From Rikenellaceae bacterium (GTDB lineage: Bacteria > Bacteroidota > Bacteroidia > Bacteroidales > UBA932), in contig DPKJ01000007.1 in the NCBI GenBank assembly GCA_003542575.1, positions 1-62,689 of the forward strand: DNA of 62,689 bases, read 5' to 3'. The translations under genes were made by a program, and so were the position numbers. How positions within the stretch are numbered: the stretch's first letter is position 1; the number at the start of each line of letters is the position of its first letter. Shown piece by piece: positions 50,213-58,546 of this stretch. The notes under the pieces were generated by a model. The model was not told the origin of the DNA. It saw nothing but the letters and a program-made list of their open reading frames with translations, and ran no database searches.

Positions 50213-50455
50213 TTATATCAGATTAAGTAAACCTTTAGCCTTGGCGTCTTTCAATACTGCGCTAAGACCTTTTTTATTAATTGTGCGCATCCCTGCGACC
50301 GAAACCTTAAGGTTCACGAACCTCTGCTCCTCCTCTAACCAAAAACGCTTGTTCTGAAGATTTGGTGCAAACTCACGCTTCGTTCTGCGCTTGGAGTGAG
50401 AAACATTGTTCCCAATCATCCTTTTCTTTCCTGTAACTTGACAAACTCGTGCCAT
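50213..50455 (-). CDS. rpmB: 50S ribosomal protein L28
   Basis: An 80-residue bL28 protein beginning MARVCQVTGKKRMIGNNVSHS and containing KRRTKREFAPNLQNKRFW. Length is typical. It heads the rpmB-rpmG-DUF4295 trio, 70 bp after lepB; that gap is AT-rich and shows no clear TAnnTTTG box. Confidence 0.97.
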   Translation of the reverse strand: MARVCQVTGKKRMIGNNVSHSKRRTKREFAPNLQNKRFWLEEEQRFVNLKVSVAGMRTINKKGLSAVLKDAKAKGLLNLI

Positions 50456-50525
50456 TATATAGTAAAATTTATTATTTTTTCAAAGGTTGCAAATATCGTG
50501 AATATTTTTTTCTAATCCAAAATAT

Positions 50526-51875
50526 TTACACAAATTTAAACATTCTCTTCCATCTGATACTCTTAGGAAAAGACTTATACTGGCTCTTCGAGAACCAGAT
50601 AAGGGCAGGCGAACCTACAACATGAGACTCAGGAACAAATCCCCAGTAACGGGAATCAAGTGAGTTATGTCTATTATCGCCAAGCATAAAATAGTAATCC
50701 AGCTTAAAGGTATAACTGGTAGCAGGTTGACCATTTATAAGAATCACATCATCTTTAATCTCAAGGGTGTTATTCTCATAAGCGGATATAATTCTGCGGT
50801 AAATGGGGAGGTTTTCAAGTGTCAGCTCAACAGTAGCTCCCTTAGCAGGAATCCAGAGCGGGCCAAAATTATCTCTTGTCCATTTAAAATCACCTGTAAA
50901 AGGAAATAACATCAACGGTGAATCAGGAAAATCCGGAGGATAAGAATCAATATTCTGTCTCACTTCCAGCACATTTGGCAGTTTGAGTATATCCTGAGCC
51001 TCATTTGGGTTCATCGGAAAACTCTGATAACCCGGCAGTGAAGAATCGAAATATATCTCTTGCGGACTCATTCCCATATCCTCAATTAATCTTGAGTTTA
51101 CAGGAGTACCATTTGTATAAACAGTATATGTATTTTGGATTCCGGGATAAGCCTTTTGAGCTATACCGTTGACATATACCTGACCGTTAATTATCTCCAG
51201 TGAGTCACCGGCAATGGCAACACACCTTTTTACATAGTTATCCTTTTTATCAACCGGTCTGGAAACAACAGGTCCGTACATCTTGTGGGTATACGCTCTT
51301 CCGTTCAACCTGACGTGAGTATAATAATCTTCTGTAGGTGCAGCTTTAAGAACTGTATCACCATGAGGAAAATTAAAAACTACAATATCATCTCGTTTAA
51401 CTTTAGAGAAACCCTTAAGGCGTCTATACGGATTGTGAATCCAGTTTAAGTAAGATTCTCCTCCTGTTACAGGAAGCACATTATGTACAAGCGGGAAAGA
51501 GAGAGGCGTCTGACTAACCTTTGGACCGAAAGAGAGCTTACTCACGAAGAGGTAATCTCCGGTCATTAGCGTTCTCTCCATCGAAGAGGTTGGTATCATA
51601 TAAGCCTCAAAGAAAAACGACTTAATAAAGGTAGAGACAACAAGAGCAAAAATAATTGCATCAAGCCACTCAAACCATCCGTTTTTCTTATCACCCTCTT
51701 TGTAATTTTTCTTCCAGAAAGCCCATTTAACCTTTTTGGTTATGTACAGATCATAAATAACCGCCAGTCCCAAAAGGAACCACCAGTTACCGAACCATAT
51801 TACCCATAGCAGGTATAACATAGCCCAGACACCGAACTTAAACCACTTATTGGCAGCTATCTGGAGAATCTTCAA
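50526..51875 (-). CDS. lepB: Signal peptidase I
   Basis: Membrane serine protease that removes Sec/Tat signal peptides. In 449 residues: two N-terminal hydrophobic segments (about 15-45) and a third (about 70-92), catalytic Ser98 in IPTSSM, general-base Lys216 in NYVKRCVAIAGDSLEI, and the late GDNRHNSLDSRYWGFVP box. It is longer than E. coli LepB because of inserts between the boxes (about 130-205 and 240-380), common in Bacteroidetes. It sits 7 bp after rplT, so it is likely read through from the infC-rpmI-rplT unit. Confidence 0.95.
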   Translation of the reverse strand: MKILQIAANKWFKFGVWAMLYLLWVIWFGNWWFLLGLAVIYDLYITKKVKWAFWKKNYKEGDKKNGWFEWLDAIIFALVVSTFIKSFFFEAYMIPTSSMERTLMTGDYLFVSKLSFGPKVSQTPLSFPLVHNVLPVTGGESYLNWIHNPYRRLKGFSKVKRDDIVVFNFPHGDTVLKAAPTEDYYTHVRLNGRAYTHKMYGPVVSRPVDKKDNYVKRCVAIAGDSLEIINGQVYVNGIAQKAYPGIQNTYTVYTNGTPVNSRLIEDMGMSPQEIYFDSSLPGYQSFPMNPNEAQDILKLPNVLEVRQNIDSYPPDFPDSPLMLFPFTGDFKWTRDNFGPLWIPAKGATVELTLENLPIYRRIISAYENNTLEIKDDVILINGQPATSYTFKLDYYFMLGDNRHNSLDSRYWGFVPESHVVGSPALIWFSKSQYKSFPKSIRWKRMFKFV

Positions 51876-51882
51876 CTTTAAA

Positions 51883-52227
51883 CTATTTTACAGAGTTGAT
51901 AATTGCCTCAAAAGCCTGAGGATTATTCATTGCAAGGTCAGCCAGAACTTTGCGGTTTAAGCCCACATTGCTCTTTGCCAGTTTTCCTATAAATTCCGAG
52001 TAGTTCATTCCGTGTTGTCTTGCTGCTGCATTTATTCTTTGAATCCAGAGAGCACGGAAACTTCTTTTTTTGTTTTTGCGGTCACGATAAGCATAAGTTA
52101 AACCCTTTTCATAGGTGTTTTTTGCTACCGTCCACACATTTGCGCGGGCAAGAAAATTACCGCGCGTCAGTTTTAGGATTTTTTTACGGCGTGCTCTTGA
52201 AGCAACCGAATTTACCGATCTTGGCAT
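51883..52227 (-). CDS. rplT: 50S ribosomal protein L20
   Basis: A 114-residue bL20 protein: MPRSVNSVASRARRKKILKLTRGN, then AYRDRKNKKRSFRALWIQRINAAARQHGMNYSEF. Length is standard. It is third in the infC-rpmI-rplT order found in most bacteria. An 88-bp gap separates it from rpmI; no confident regulatory fold was seen there. Confidence 0.98.
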   Translation of the reverse strand: MPRSVNSVASRARRKKILKLTRGNFLARANVWTVAKNTYEKGLTYAYRDRKNKKRSFRALWIQRINAAARQHGMNYSEFIGKLAKSNVGLNRKVLADLAMNNPQAFEAIINSVK

Positions 52228-52315
52228 ACTACACTAATTGGTTTTAAGAATGTCAGCGCTCTCCCTCAATTGAGAAACTTTTTCTGCTGTGCATTCAGGT
52301 TAATAATTGAAAAAA

Positions 52316-52510
52316 TTAAGCTACCAGAAGAGCTTTGATTCTCTTCTCATCAGAAGTGTGCACAAGTGCAGAGTAGGTAAGATTCCTCTTCTGTTTTGTG
52401 GTTTTCTTGGTGAGAATGTGGCTCTTGTAGGCGTGCTTCCTCTTCACTTTACCTGTTCCGGTAAGCTTAAAACGCTTTTTGGCACCGGAGTTGGTCTTAA
52501 TCTTTGGCAT
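52316..52510 (-). CDS. rpmI: 50S ribosomal protein L35
   Basis: A 64-residue basic bL35 protein: MPKIKTNSGAKKRFKLTGTG and KRKHAYKSHILTKKTTKQKR. Length is normal. It lies 33 bp after infC and 88 bp before rplT. Confidence 0.97.
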   Translation of the reverse strand: MPKIKTNSGAKKRFKLTGTGKVKRKHAYKSHILTKKTTKQKRNLTYSALVHTSDEKRIKALLVA

Positions 52511-52543
52511 CGTACTTATTTGTTTTTTAAAATTAAGTTTCGT

Positions 52544-53158
52544 TTACTTTTTCTTTGCCGGAGTAAGCATCATGATCATCCTTTTGCCTTCAAGCTTAGG
52601 CATCTGTTCTGCTTTTCCGTACTCTTCCAGTTCAAGAGCAAATCTTAAAAGGAGCTTTTCACCCTGATTGGCAAACAGAATTGACCTTCCTTTGAAGAAC
52701 ACAAAAGCCTTAACTTTTGAACCCTCTTGTAAAAATGTCTGAGCGTGCTTCAGTTTAAACTGATAGTCGTGCTCATCTGTGTTGGGGCCGAAACGTATCT
52801 CCTTTATTACGATTTTAGTAGCATTGGATTTTATCTCCTTTGCCTTCTTCTTTTGCTGATAGATGAACTTCTGGTAATCAACTATCTTGCAAATAGGTGG
52901 GTCAATATTCGGAGATATCTCTACTAAATCGAGCTCCATCGCCTCTGCCATCCTGATTGCCTCTGAAAGTGAGTAAACTCCAGGATTTGTAACATTGTCC
53001 CCAACTACCCTGACTCTTTGGGCAGGTATATTTTCATTCATTTTTGGCCCGTCATCCACTCTCCTGTTAGGCATGCGTCTGTCTCTCAGGTTGCTTCCGG
53101 ATGTACCGCTTGGCTTCTTGAAAAATCCTCCGGGACGAGGTTTAAATGGTGTAGCGAT
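52544..53158 (-). CDS. infC: Translation initiation factor IF-3 with AUC start codon
   Basis: Binds the 30S subunit and proofreads start-codon selection. Family blocks: KMNENIPAQRVRVVGD (start of IF3-N), DLVEISPNIDPPICKIVDYQKF and the IF3-C motif IKEIRFGPNTDEHDYQFKLKHA. The first in-frame ATG is at 53074, but the frame stays open for 28 more codons to an ATC at 53156-53158, with a perfect AGGAGG at 53166-53171 spaced 7 nt from it and an in-frame stop just upstream. No ATG, GTG or TTG occurs in that stretch. The extension is basic (ATPFKPRPGGFFKKPSG...) and gives 204 residues. E. coli infC uses AUU with IF3 autoregulation; the same logic is inferred here. Confidence 0.9.
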   Translation of the reverse strand: MATPFKPRPGGFFKKPSGTSGSNLRDRRMPNRRVDDGPKMNENIPAQRVRVVGDNVTNPGVYSLSEAIRMAEAMELDLVEISPNIDPPICKIVDYQKFIYQQKKKAKEIKSNATKIVIKEIRFGPNTDEHDYQFKLKHAQTFLQEGSKVKAFVFFKGRSILFANQGEKLLLRFALELEEYGKAEQMPKLEGKRMIMMLTPAKKK

Positions 53159-53165
53159 AAATAGT

Positions 53166-53171
53166 CCTCCT
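53166..53171 (-). promoter_or_regulatory. Consensus Shine-Dalgarno of infC
   Basis: AGGAGG on the minus strand, 7 nt before the ATC codon. Almost no other gene in the window has an SD, so this one decides the start and probably takes part in control. Confidence 0.85.
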
Positions 53172-53180
53172 AAATTTTAG

Positions 53181-55130
53181 TTAATAATCTATTTGTAGTT
53201 TAATCTCTTCGTTAACATTTGCTATAAACTCTTCAACTGACATCTGACCCTTATCTCCCTCACCCTGTCTTCTGACAGAAATCAACCCTGAATCAGCCTC
53301 TTTCTCACCCACAATAAGGAGGAATGGAACTCTTTTGAGCTCATTCTCCCTGATTTTCTTACCTATAGTCTCGTTTCGGTCGTCAATTGAGGCGCGAATA
53401 TCGCTATTATTCAAGAATTCTCCAACTTTTTTTGCATAATCGTTGAATTTTTCGCTGATTGGAAGTATCACAGCCTGCTCAGGAGTTAGCCATAAAGGAA
53501 ACTTTCCTCCTGTATGTTCAATAAGCACAGCAACGAATCTCTCCATAGATCCGAAAGGCGCTCTGTGAATCATTACCGGCCTGTGTTTCTTGTCATCTGC
53601 ACCAACATATTCGAGTTCAAACCTCTCAGGCAGGTTATAGTCAACCTGAATTGTACCAAGCTGCCACTTTCTTCCGATTGCATCCTTTACCATGAAATCA
53701 AGCTTAGGACCATAGAATGCAGCCTCTCCTGTTTCAACCACAGTCTTGAGCCCCTTCTCTGCAGCGGCCTCAATAATTGCACTCTCGGCTTTATCCCAGT
53801 TCTCATCACTCCCTATGTATTTTTCTCTGTTTTCAGGATCCCTGAGAGAAATTTGAGCTGTATAATCTTTGAAATCCAAAGTTCTAAATATGTATAAAAC
53901 AATATCAATAACCTTTATAAACTCCTCTTTCAACTGATCGGGACGACAAAATATATGTGCGTCATCCTGAGTAAATCCTCTAACTCTGGTAAGACCATGA
54001 AGCTCTCCACTCTGCTCATAGCGGTACACGGTACCAAACTCAGCAAGTCTCAAAGGCATATCCTTGTAAGATCTTGGCTTAGTCTTATAAATCTCACAGT
54101 GGTGAGGGCAGTTCATAGGTTTAAGTAAAAACTCCTCTCCCTCCTGCGGAGTATGAATTGGCTGAAAAGAGTCTTTTCCATATTTTGCATAGTGACCCGA
54201 AGTCACATACAGCTCTTTCTGACCAATATGAGGAGTCATAACCGGCAAATAGCCATGTCGCTTCTGAACTACCTTCAAAAAGTTTTCAAGTCTCTCCCTT
54301 AACATAGCCCCCTTTGGAAGCCACAAAGGAAGACCTTGCCCTACCCTTTGAGAAAATGCAAACAACTCCAACTCTTTGCCAACCTTTCTGTGGTCTCTCT
54401 TTTTAGCCTCTTCCAACATTACAAGATACTCATCAAGCAACTTCTTCTGAGGGAATGTAACTCCATATATTCTGGTTAGCATTTTGTTTTTCTCATCTCC
54501 CCTCCAGTAAGCTCCCGCAATAGATGTAAGTTTAACAGCTTTTATTACAGAGGTATCTGCCAGGTGAGGACCGCGGCAAAGATCTGTAAATGTACCGTTT
54601 GTATAAAACGATATTGTCCCGTCCTCAAGGTCTTTAATGAGTTCGCATTTATATTCGTCACCCTTCTGGGTGTAAGTTGCCATTGCATCCTCTTTGCTCA
54701 CCTCTTTGCGGACAAAACTCTGCTTCTCTCTGGCAAGCTCAAGCATCTTCTCCTCTATATTTTTAAGATCAGCCTCGGTGATACTCTTTTCGCCTGAATC
54801 TACATCGTAGTAGAAACCTGTCTCAATTGAAGGCCCTATTCCAAACTTAATACCGGGATAAAGCTGCTCAAGAGCCTCTGCCATAAGGTGAGATGAGGAG
54901 TGCCAGAATGTACTCTTGGCCTCCTGGTCATCCCATTTGTGCAGTTTAAGTGTAGCATCTTCGTTAACCGGTCTGTTAATTTCATATATCTTTGAGTTTA
55001 CGGTAGAGGCAAGAACCTCGGCCGCAAGCCTGGGGCTTATTGAATTAGCAATTTCAAAAGGGGTAATCCCCTTTTCATACTGACGAACTGATCCGTCCGG
55101 GAAGGTAATGTTTATCATCTTGTGGTTCAT
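53181..55130 (-). CDS. thrS: Threonine-tRNA ligase
   Basis: Class II synthetase of 649 residues with the full architecture: TGS domain (about 1-62), editing domain with the zinc-like HSSSHLMAEAL motif (about 77-87), catalytic core with PMNCPHHCEIYK (about 338-349), class II motif 2 near FGTVYRYEQSGELHGLTRVRGFTQDDAH, motif 3 near HRAPFGSMERF, and a C-terminal anticodon-binding domain. Length is normal. It heads thrS-infC-rpmI-rplT, the classical order, 22 bp before infC. A promoter box (55145-55152) lies only 14 bp before the ATG, so the transcript is nearly leaderless and has no T-box. Confidence 0.97.
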   Translation of the reverse strand: MNHKMINITFPDGSVRQYEKGITPFEIANSISPRLAAEVLASTVNSKIYEINRPVNEDATLKLHKWDDQEAKSTFWHSSSHLMAEALEQLYPGIKFGIGPSIETGFYYDVDSGEKSITEADLKNIEEKMLELAREKQSFVRKEVSKEDAMATYTQKGDEYKCELIKDLEDGTISFYTNGTFTDLCRGPHLADTSVIKAVKLTSIAGAYWRGDEKNKMLTRIYGVTFPQKKLLDEYLVMLEEAKKRDHRKVGKELELFAFSQRVGQGLPLWLPKGAMLRERLENFLKVVQKRHGYLPVMTPHIGQKELYVTSGHYAKYGKDSFQPIHTPQEGEEFLLKPMNCPHHCEIYKTKPRSYKDMPLRLAEFGTVYRYEQSGELHGLTRVRGFTQDDAHIFCRPDQLKEEFIKVIDIVLYIFRTLDFKDYTAQISLRDPENREKYIGSDENWDKAESAIIEAAAEKGLKTVVETGEAAFYGPKLDFMVKDAIGRKWQLGTIQVDYNLPERFELEYVGADDKKHRPVMIHRAPFGSMERFVAVLIEHTGGKFPLWLTPEQAVILPISEKFNDYAKKVGEFLNNSDIRASIDDRNETIGKKIRENELKRVPFLLIVGEKEADSGLISVRRQGEGDKGQMSVEEFIANVNEEIKLQIDY

Positions 55131-55144
55131 TTCTTATCGAACTA

Positions 55145-55152
55145 CAAAGGTA
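55145..55152 (-). promoter_or_regulatory. Promoter -7 element of thrS
   Basis: TACCTTTG on the minus strand, ending 14 bp before the thrS ATG. A TTTA lies about 21 nt upstream as a weak -33. Confidence 0.55.
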
Positions 55153-55178
55153 AATATATTTTTAAAAAAGCTGTAAAT

Positions 55179-55209
55179 TTTGGTACGATAAGGATTTTAC
55201 CTAAATTTG
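55179..55209 (+). promoter_or_regulatory. Promoter of DUF4199-GT2
   Basis: TTTG (55179-55182), 19-nt spacer, TAAATTTG (55202-55209): a full Bacteroidetes promoter, 42 bp before the ATG at 55252. Confidence 0.7.
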
Positions 55210-55251
55210 AACTCCTAATCACTATGTATTAACTCTGACATTCAAATTATT

Positions 55252-55770
55252 ATGCAATCGAACAAATGGAGCACAGCCGCTATGTACGGCCTTTTACTTG
55301 CACTTATCACTGTATTACACTCACTTATAACAAGCGTCTTTGAACCACCTTTAGTGATAAATATCATTTTATGGGCGGCAAAATTTGCAGGAAGCTTGTG
55401 GGTTCTTTACTACTTCATGAAGGAGTATTCAAAACCGTTTGAAGTTTTTACATATAAAGATGGCTTCAGATTTGGTTTTATGATTTGCCTTTTCTCTTCT
55501 GTTATCTGTGCATCATTCACATTTTTACAGATTACACTAATTTTCCCCGATTTAATGGCAAATCAGATGGAGACTGTTATGAACGCTATGCAATCTTCTA
55601 ACTCTGACTCTATGGAAGCATTTGAGAAGATTCAGGGAATACTGCCTCAACTTATTTTGGTGTTTTCACTGGTCTATTACATTATTTTCGGTGCAATTGC
55701 TTCATCAATAATTGCCAACTACACAAAAAAAGGTGACATTTTCGCAAATACTGCAGATAGTCAGTTTTAA
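55252..55770 (+). CDS. DUF4199 membrane protein
   Basis: A 172-residue protein with four hydrophobic segments (about 10-35, 37-57, 73-97, 135-158) and a GFRFGFMICLFSSVICA block, as in the Bacteroidetes DUF4199 family of unknown function. It lies 13 bp before the glycosyltransferase gene; this pairing suggests the two work together at the membrane. Confidence 0.85.
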   Translation: MQSNKWSTAAMYGLLLALITVLHSLITSVFEPPLVINIILWAAKFAGSLWVLYYFMKEYSKPFEVFTYKDGFRFGFMICLFSSVICASFTFLQITLIFPDLMANQMETVMNAMQSSNSDSMEAFEKIQGILPQLILVFSLVYYIIFGAIASSIIANYTKKGDIFANTADSQF

Positions 55771-55783
55771 ATTTCAGTAAAAA

Positions 55784-56734
55784 ATGGATCTCTCAATAGT
55801 AATCTCGGTTTATAACGAAGAGGATTCACTCAGAGAACTTACGGGATGGATTTCCGAAGCGCTCAGAGAGGAGTCTTTGAAATACGAAGTAATCTTTGTT
55901 GATGACGGCAGTACCGACTCTTCGTGGGAAATAATCGAAGAGATCACCCGGTTTAACCCAGCTGTAAAGGGAATATCATTCAGAAGAAACTACGGCAAAA
56001 GCGCAGCACTATACTGCGGTTTTGAGGCAGCCGAAGGCGAAATTGTTGTTACAATGGATGCCGACCTTCAGGATAGTCCCGAAGAGATTCCTGGCATGAT
56101 AAAGATGATCCGTGAAGATGGTTTTGACCTTGTTTCGGGCTGGAAAAGAAAGAGATATGATGGCAAACTGACTAAGAATCTCCCCTCAAAACTTTACAAT
56201 TTTACAGCAAGAAAGGTTACCGGTATTAAACTGCACGACATGAACTGCGGGCTCAAAGCTTACAAGAGTATCGTGGTTAAAAACATAGAGGTTTACGGAG
56301 AGATGCACAGATACATTCCTTATCTGGCAAAAAATGCCGGCTTCAACTCAATCGGAGAAAAAACAGTAAAGCACCAACCGAGAAAGTTTGGTAAGAGCAA
56401 ATTCGGAATGAACCGTTTTATTAATGGGTTCCTGGATCTGCTTACATTGTGGTTCCTCTCTAAATTCGGGAAAAAGCCGATGCACTTTTTCGGGCTTATC
56501 GGCTCTCTGATGTTCCTGTTTGGAACTTTAACTTCGCTATATCTGATAGTTCAAAAACTTATACATCAGTCACAGGGATTAAAATACAGGGCTGTAACCG
56601 ACCAGCCCCTGTTTTATATTTCGCTTGTAGCCCTTATTATTGGAATGCAACTCTTCCTGTCCGGATTCATAGCAGAACTTGTTTCAAGAAACAGTAGTGA
56701 AAGAAACAGCTATAAAATTAAGAAGAGAATCTGA
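55784..56734 (+). CDS. GT2 glycosyltransferase, GtrB/DPM1-like
   Basis: A 316-residue membrane-anchored family 2 glycosyltransferase: SIVISVYNEEDSLREL (about 4-19), VDDGSTDSSW, RRNYGKSAALYCGF, DADLQDSPEEIP (catalytic/metal Asp residues) and two C-terminal membrane helices (about 232-256 and 270-300). This layout is that of polyprenyl-phosphate glycosyltransferases, which load a sugar on undecaprenyl phosphate. The sugar is unknown. It is co-transcribed with DUF4199 and convergent with the bactofilin gene (8 bp). Confidence 0.9.
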   Translation: MDLSIVISVYNEEDSLRELTGWISEALREESLKYEVIFVDDGSTDSSWEIIEEITRFNPAVKGISFRRNYGKSAALYCGFEAAEGEIVVTMDADLQDSPEEIPGMIKMIREDGFDLVSGWKRKRYDGKLTKNLPSKLYNFTARKVTGIKLHDMNCGLKAYKSIVVKNIEVYGEMHRYIPYLAKNAGFNSIGEKTVKHQPRKFGKSKFGMNRFINGFLDLLTLWFLSKFGKKPMHFFGLIGSLMFLFGTLTSLYLIVQKLIHQSQGLKYRAVTDQPLFYISLVALIIGMQLFLSGFIAELVSRNSSERNSYKIKKRI

Positions 56735-56742
56735 TTTATTAA

Positions 56743-57129
56743 TTACTGCTGGTCCGGATTGCCCTGGATTCCGTCAAACTCCTCCTCTGTAATCATCTTG
56801 CAGGTTCCGTTGAACTCGCCCCCCTCTTCGATAAAGATTTTCTGGCAGCTTACCTTCCCTTTTATTTTGCCGCTTTTTCTAAGGCCAAAGACCTCTTTAA
56901 CAACAATTTTACCATCTACCTCTCCCCAGATATCGCAACTTTTGCAGGTTGCCTCGCCAATTAGTTTTGCGAACTCTCCGATAACAAGTTTACCAAGAGT
57001 ATTAATTTTTCCTTCAAAAAACCCATCAATCCTGATGTCAGATGTGGACTTTAATGTGCCGTGAAATTCTGTTCCGGTACAAATTCTGTTTACCTCTATT
57101 ACCTGGTTCGATACTTCATTTTTTGACAT
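56743..57129 (-). CDS. Bactofilin
   Basis: A 128-residue polymer-forming cytoskeletal protein. Short polar ends flank a beta-helical core with repeated G-x-(I/V) turns: GTLKSTSDIRIDGFFEGKI, GKLVIGEFAKLIGEA, GEVDGKIVV, GKIKGKVSC. Bactofilins self-assemble without nucleotide and often guide peptidoglycan synthesis. It lies 10 bp after lpdA and is the last gene of the secA-lpdA-bactofilin direction. Confidence 0.9.
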   Translation of the reverse strand: MSKNEVSNQVIEVNRICTGTEFHGTLKSTSDIRIDGFFEGKINTLGKLVIGEFAKLIGEATCKSCDIWGEVDGKIVVKEVFGLRKSGKIKGKVSCQKIFIEEGGEFNGTCKMITEEEFDGIQGNPDQQ

Positions 57130-57139
57130 AACCCCGTAT

Positions 57140-58528
57140 TTAGATGTGAATAACCTCTCCGTGAATTGCTGCAGCCGCCTCCATTATTGCCTCACTCATA
57201 GTAGGATGCGGGTGTATTGAGTGAATAAAGTCTTTAGCGGTAGCTCCCAGATTTCTTGCAACAACAATGCCCGAAAGCATCTCTGTCACATTATAACCTA
57301 TTAAATGTGCACCTAGTATTTTGTCAGTTTTGGCATCGGCAATAAGCTTTACAAAACCGTCTCTCTCTCCTGCTGCTGAGGCCTTCCCTGAAGCAGTAAA
57401 TGGAAACTTCCCAACCTTATAATCAATACCACTCTCTTTGAGGGCCCTCTCTGTCATTCCAACAGAGGCAATTTCAGGAGATGTGTATGTACATGCAGGA
57501 AAATTACCATAATCAAGAGGCTTGGGATCAAGTCCGGCTATTGCCTCTACACAGCATATAGCCTCAGCAGAAGCTATGTGCGCAAGTGCAGGTGTTGCAA
57601 TTACGTCTCCTATGGCATATATACCATCTACATTGGTTGCATACAGACTATTCACCTTTATTTTACCCTTCTCAACCTCTATTCCACTCTCCTCCAGTCC
57701 AATATTTTCAATATTTGCTCTCACACCCACTGCCGAAAGAACTCTCTCTGCCTCCACAATCTCCTCTCCCTTTTTGGTCTCGACAGTGATTTTGCACACC
57801 TCACCCGAAATATCCACAGACTTAACCTGAGCAGAAGTCATAACCTTAATTCCCATTTTACGGAATGATCTGCCCAACTGAGCAGAAACATCGTCATCTT
57901 CAAGAGGAACAATGCTGGACAAATACTCTATAAGATAAACCTCAACTCCAAGTGAGCGGTAGAAATAGGCAAATTCACTGCCTATAGCACCTGAACCAAT
58001 TACAGCAAGACTTTTAGGTAGCGAAGCAGGAACCATTGCCTGCCGGTATGATATAATTTTTTCTCCGTCAATTGGAGCAAAAGGAAGCGAAGAGGCTCTT
58101 GCTCCTGTTGCAATAATAATATTTTTTGCCTCGGCAATGGTTACATCTCCTTCAGGGGATGTTACCTCAACCTTTCCCTTTCCGGATATCTTTCCGGTTC
58201 CATTAATAACGGTAATCTTGTTTTTCTTGAACAGAAAATCAATCCCACGACTCATTCCTGAAGCAACATTACGGCTCCTCTCAACAATCGCCTCAATTGA
58301 AGGATTTATTTCACCATCTATTGTGAAGCCGTAGTCTGCTGAATTCTGAGCGTAATGAAGAGTCTGAGCACTTTTGAGAAGTGCTTTTGTCGGGATGCAT
58401 CCCCAATTAAGGCACACTCCTCCCAATTCTGCTTTTTCGATAACGGCGGTGTTCATACCAAGCTGCGATGCTCTTATTGCAGCAACATAACCACCTGGTC
58501 CCGATCCAATAACTATAAGGTCAAACAT
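57140..58528 (-). CDS. lpdA: Dihydrolipoyl dehydrogenase
   Basis: Flavoprotein E3 of 2-oxoacid dehydrogenase or glycine-cleavage complexes, reoxidising dihydrolipoamide with NAD. In 462 residues: FAD loop GSGPGGYVAA (8-17), redox-active Cys39 and Cys44 (GGVCLNWGCIPTK), NAD-binding GSGAIGSEFAYF, FAD contact YAIGDV, and the C-terminal HPHPTMSE His-Glu pair. All catalytic residues are present. No E1/E2 genes are adjacent. It lies 18 bp after secA and 10 bp before the bactofilin gene. Confidence 0.95.
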   Translation of the reverse strand: MFDLIVIGSGPGGYVAAIRASQLGMNTAVIEKAELGGVCLNWGCIPTKALLKSAQTLHYAQNSADYGFTIDGEINPSIEAIVERSRNVASGMSRGIDFLFKKNKITVINGTGKISGKGKVEVTSPEGDVTIAEAKNIIIATGARASSLPFAPIDGEKIISYRQAMVPASLPKSLAVIGSGAIGSEFAYFYRSLGVEVYLIEYLSSIVPLEDDDVSAQLGRSFRKMGIKVMTSAQVKSVDISGEVCKITVETKKGEEIVEAERVLSAVGVRANIENIGLEESGIEVEKGKIKVNSLYATNVDGIYAIGDVIATPALAHIASAEAICCVEAIAGLDPKPLDYGNFPACTYTSPEIASVGMTERALKESGIDYKVGKFPFTASGKASAAGERDGFVKLIADAKTDKILGAHLIGYNVTEMLSGIVVARNLGATAKDFIHSIHPHPTMSEAIMEAAAAIHGEVIHI

Positions 58529-58546
58529 AATTAAACTCTTTTAAAA

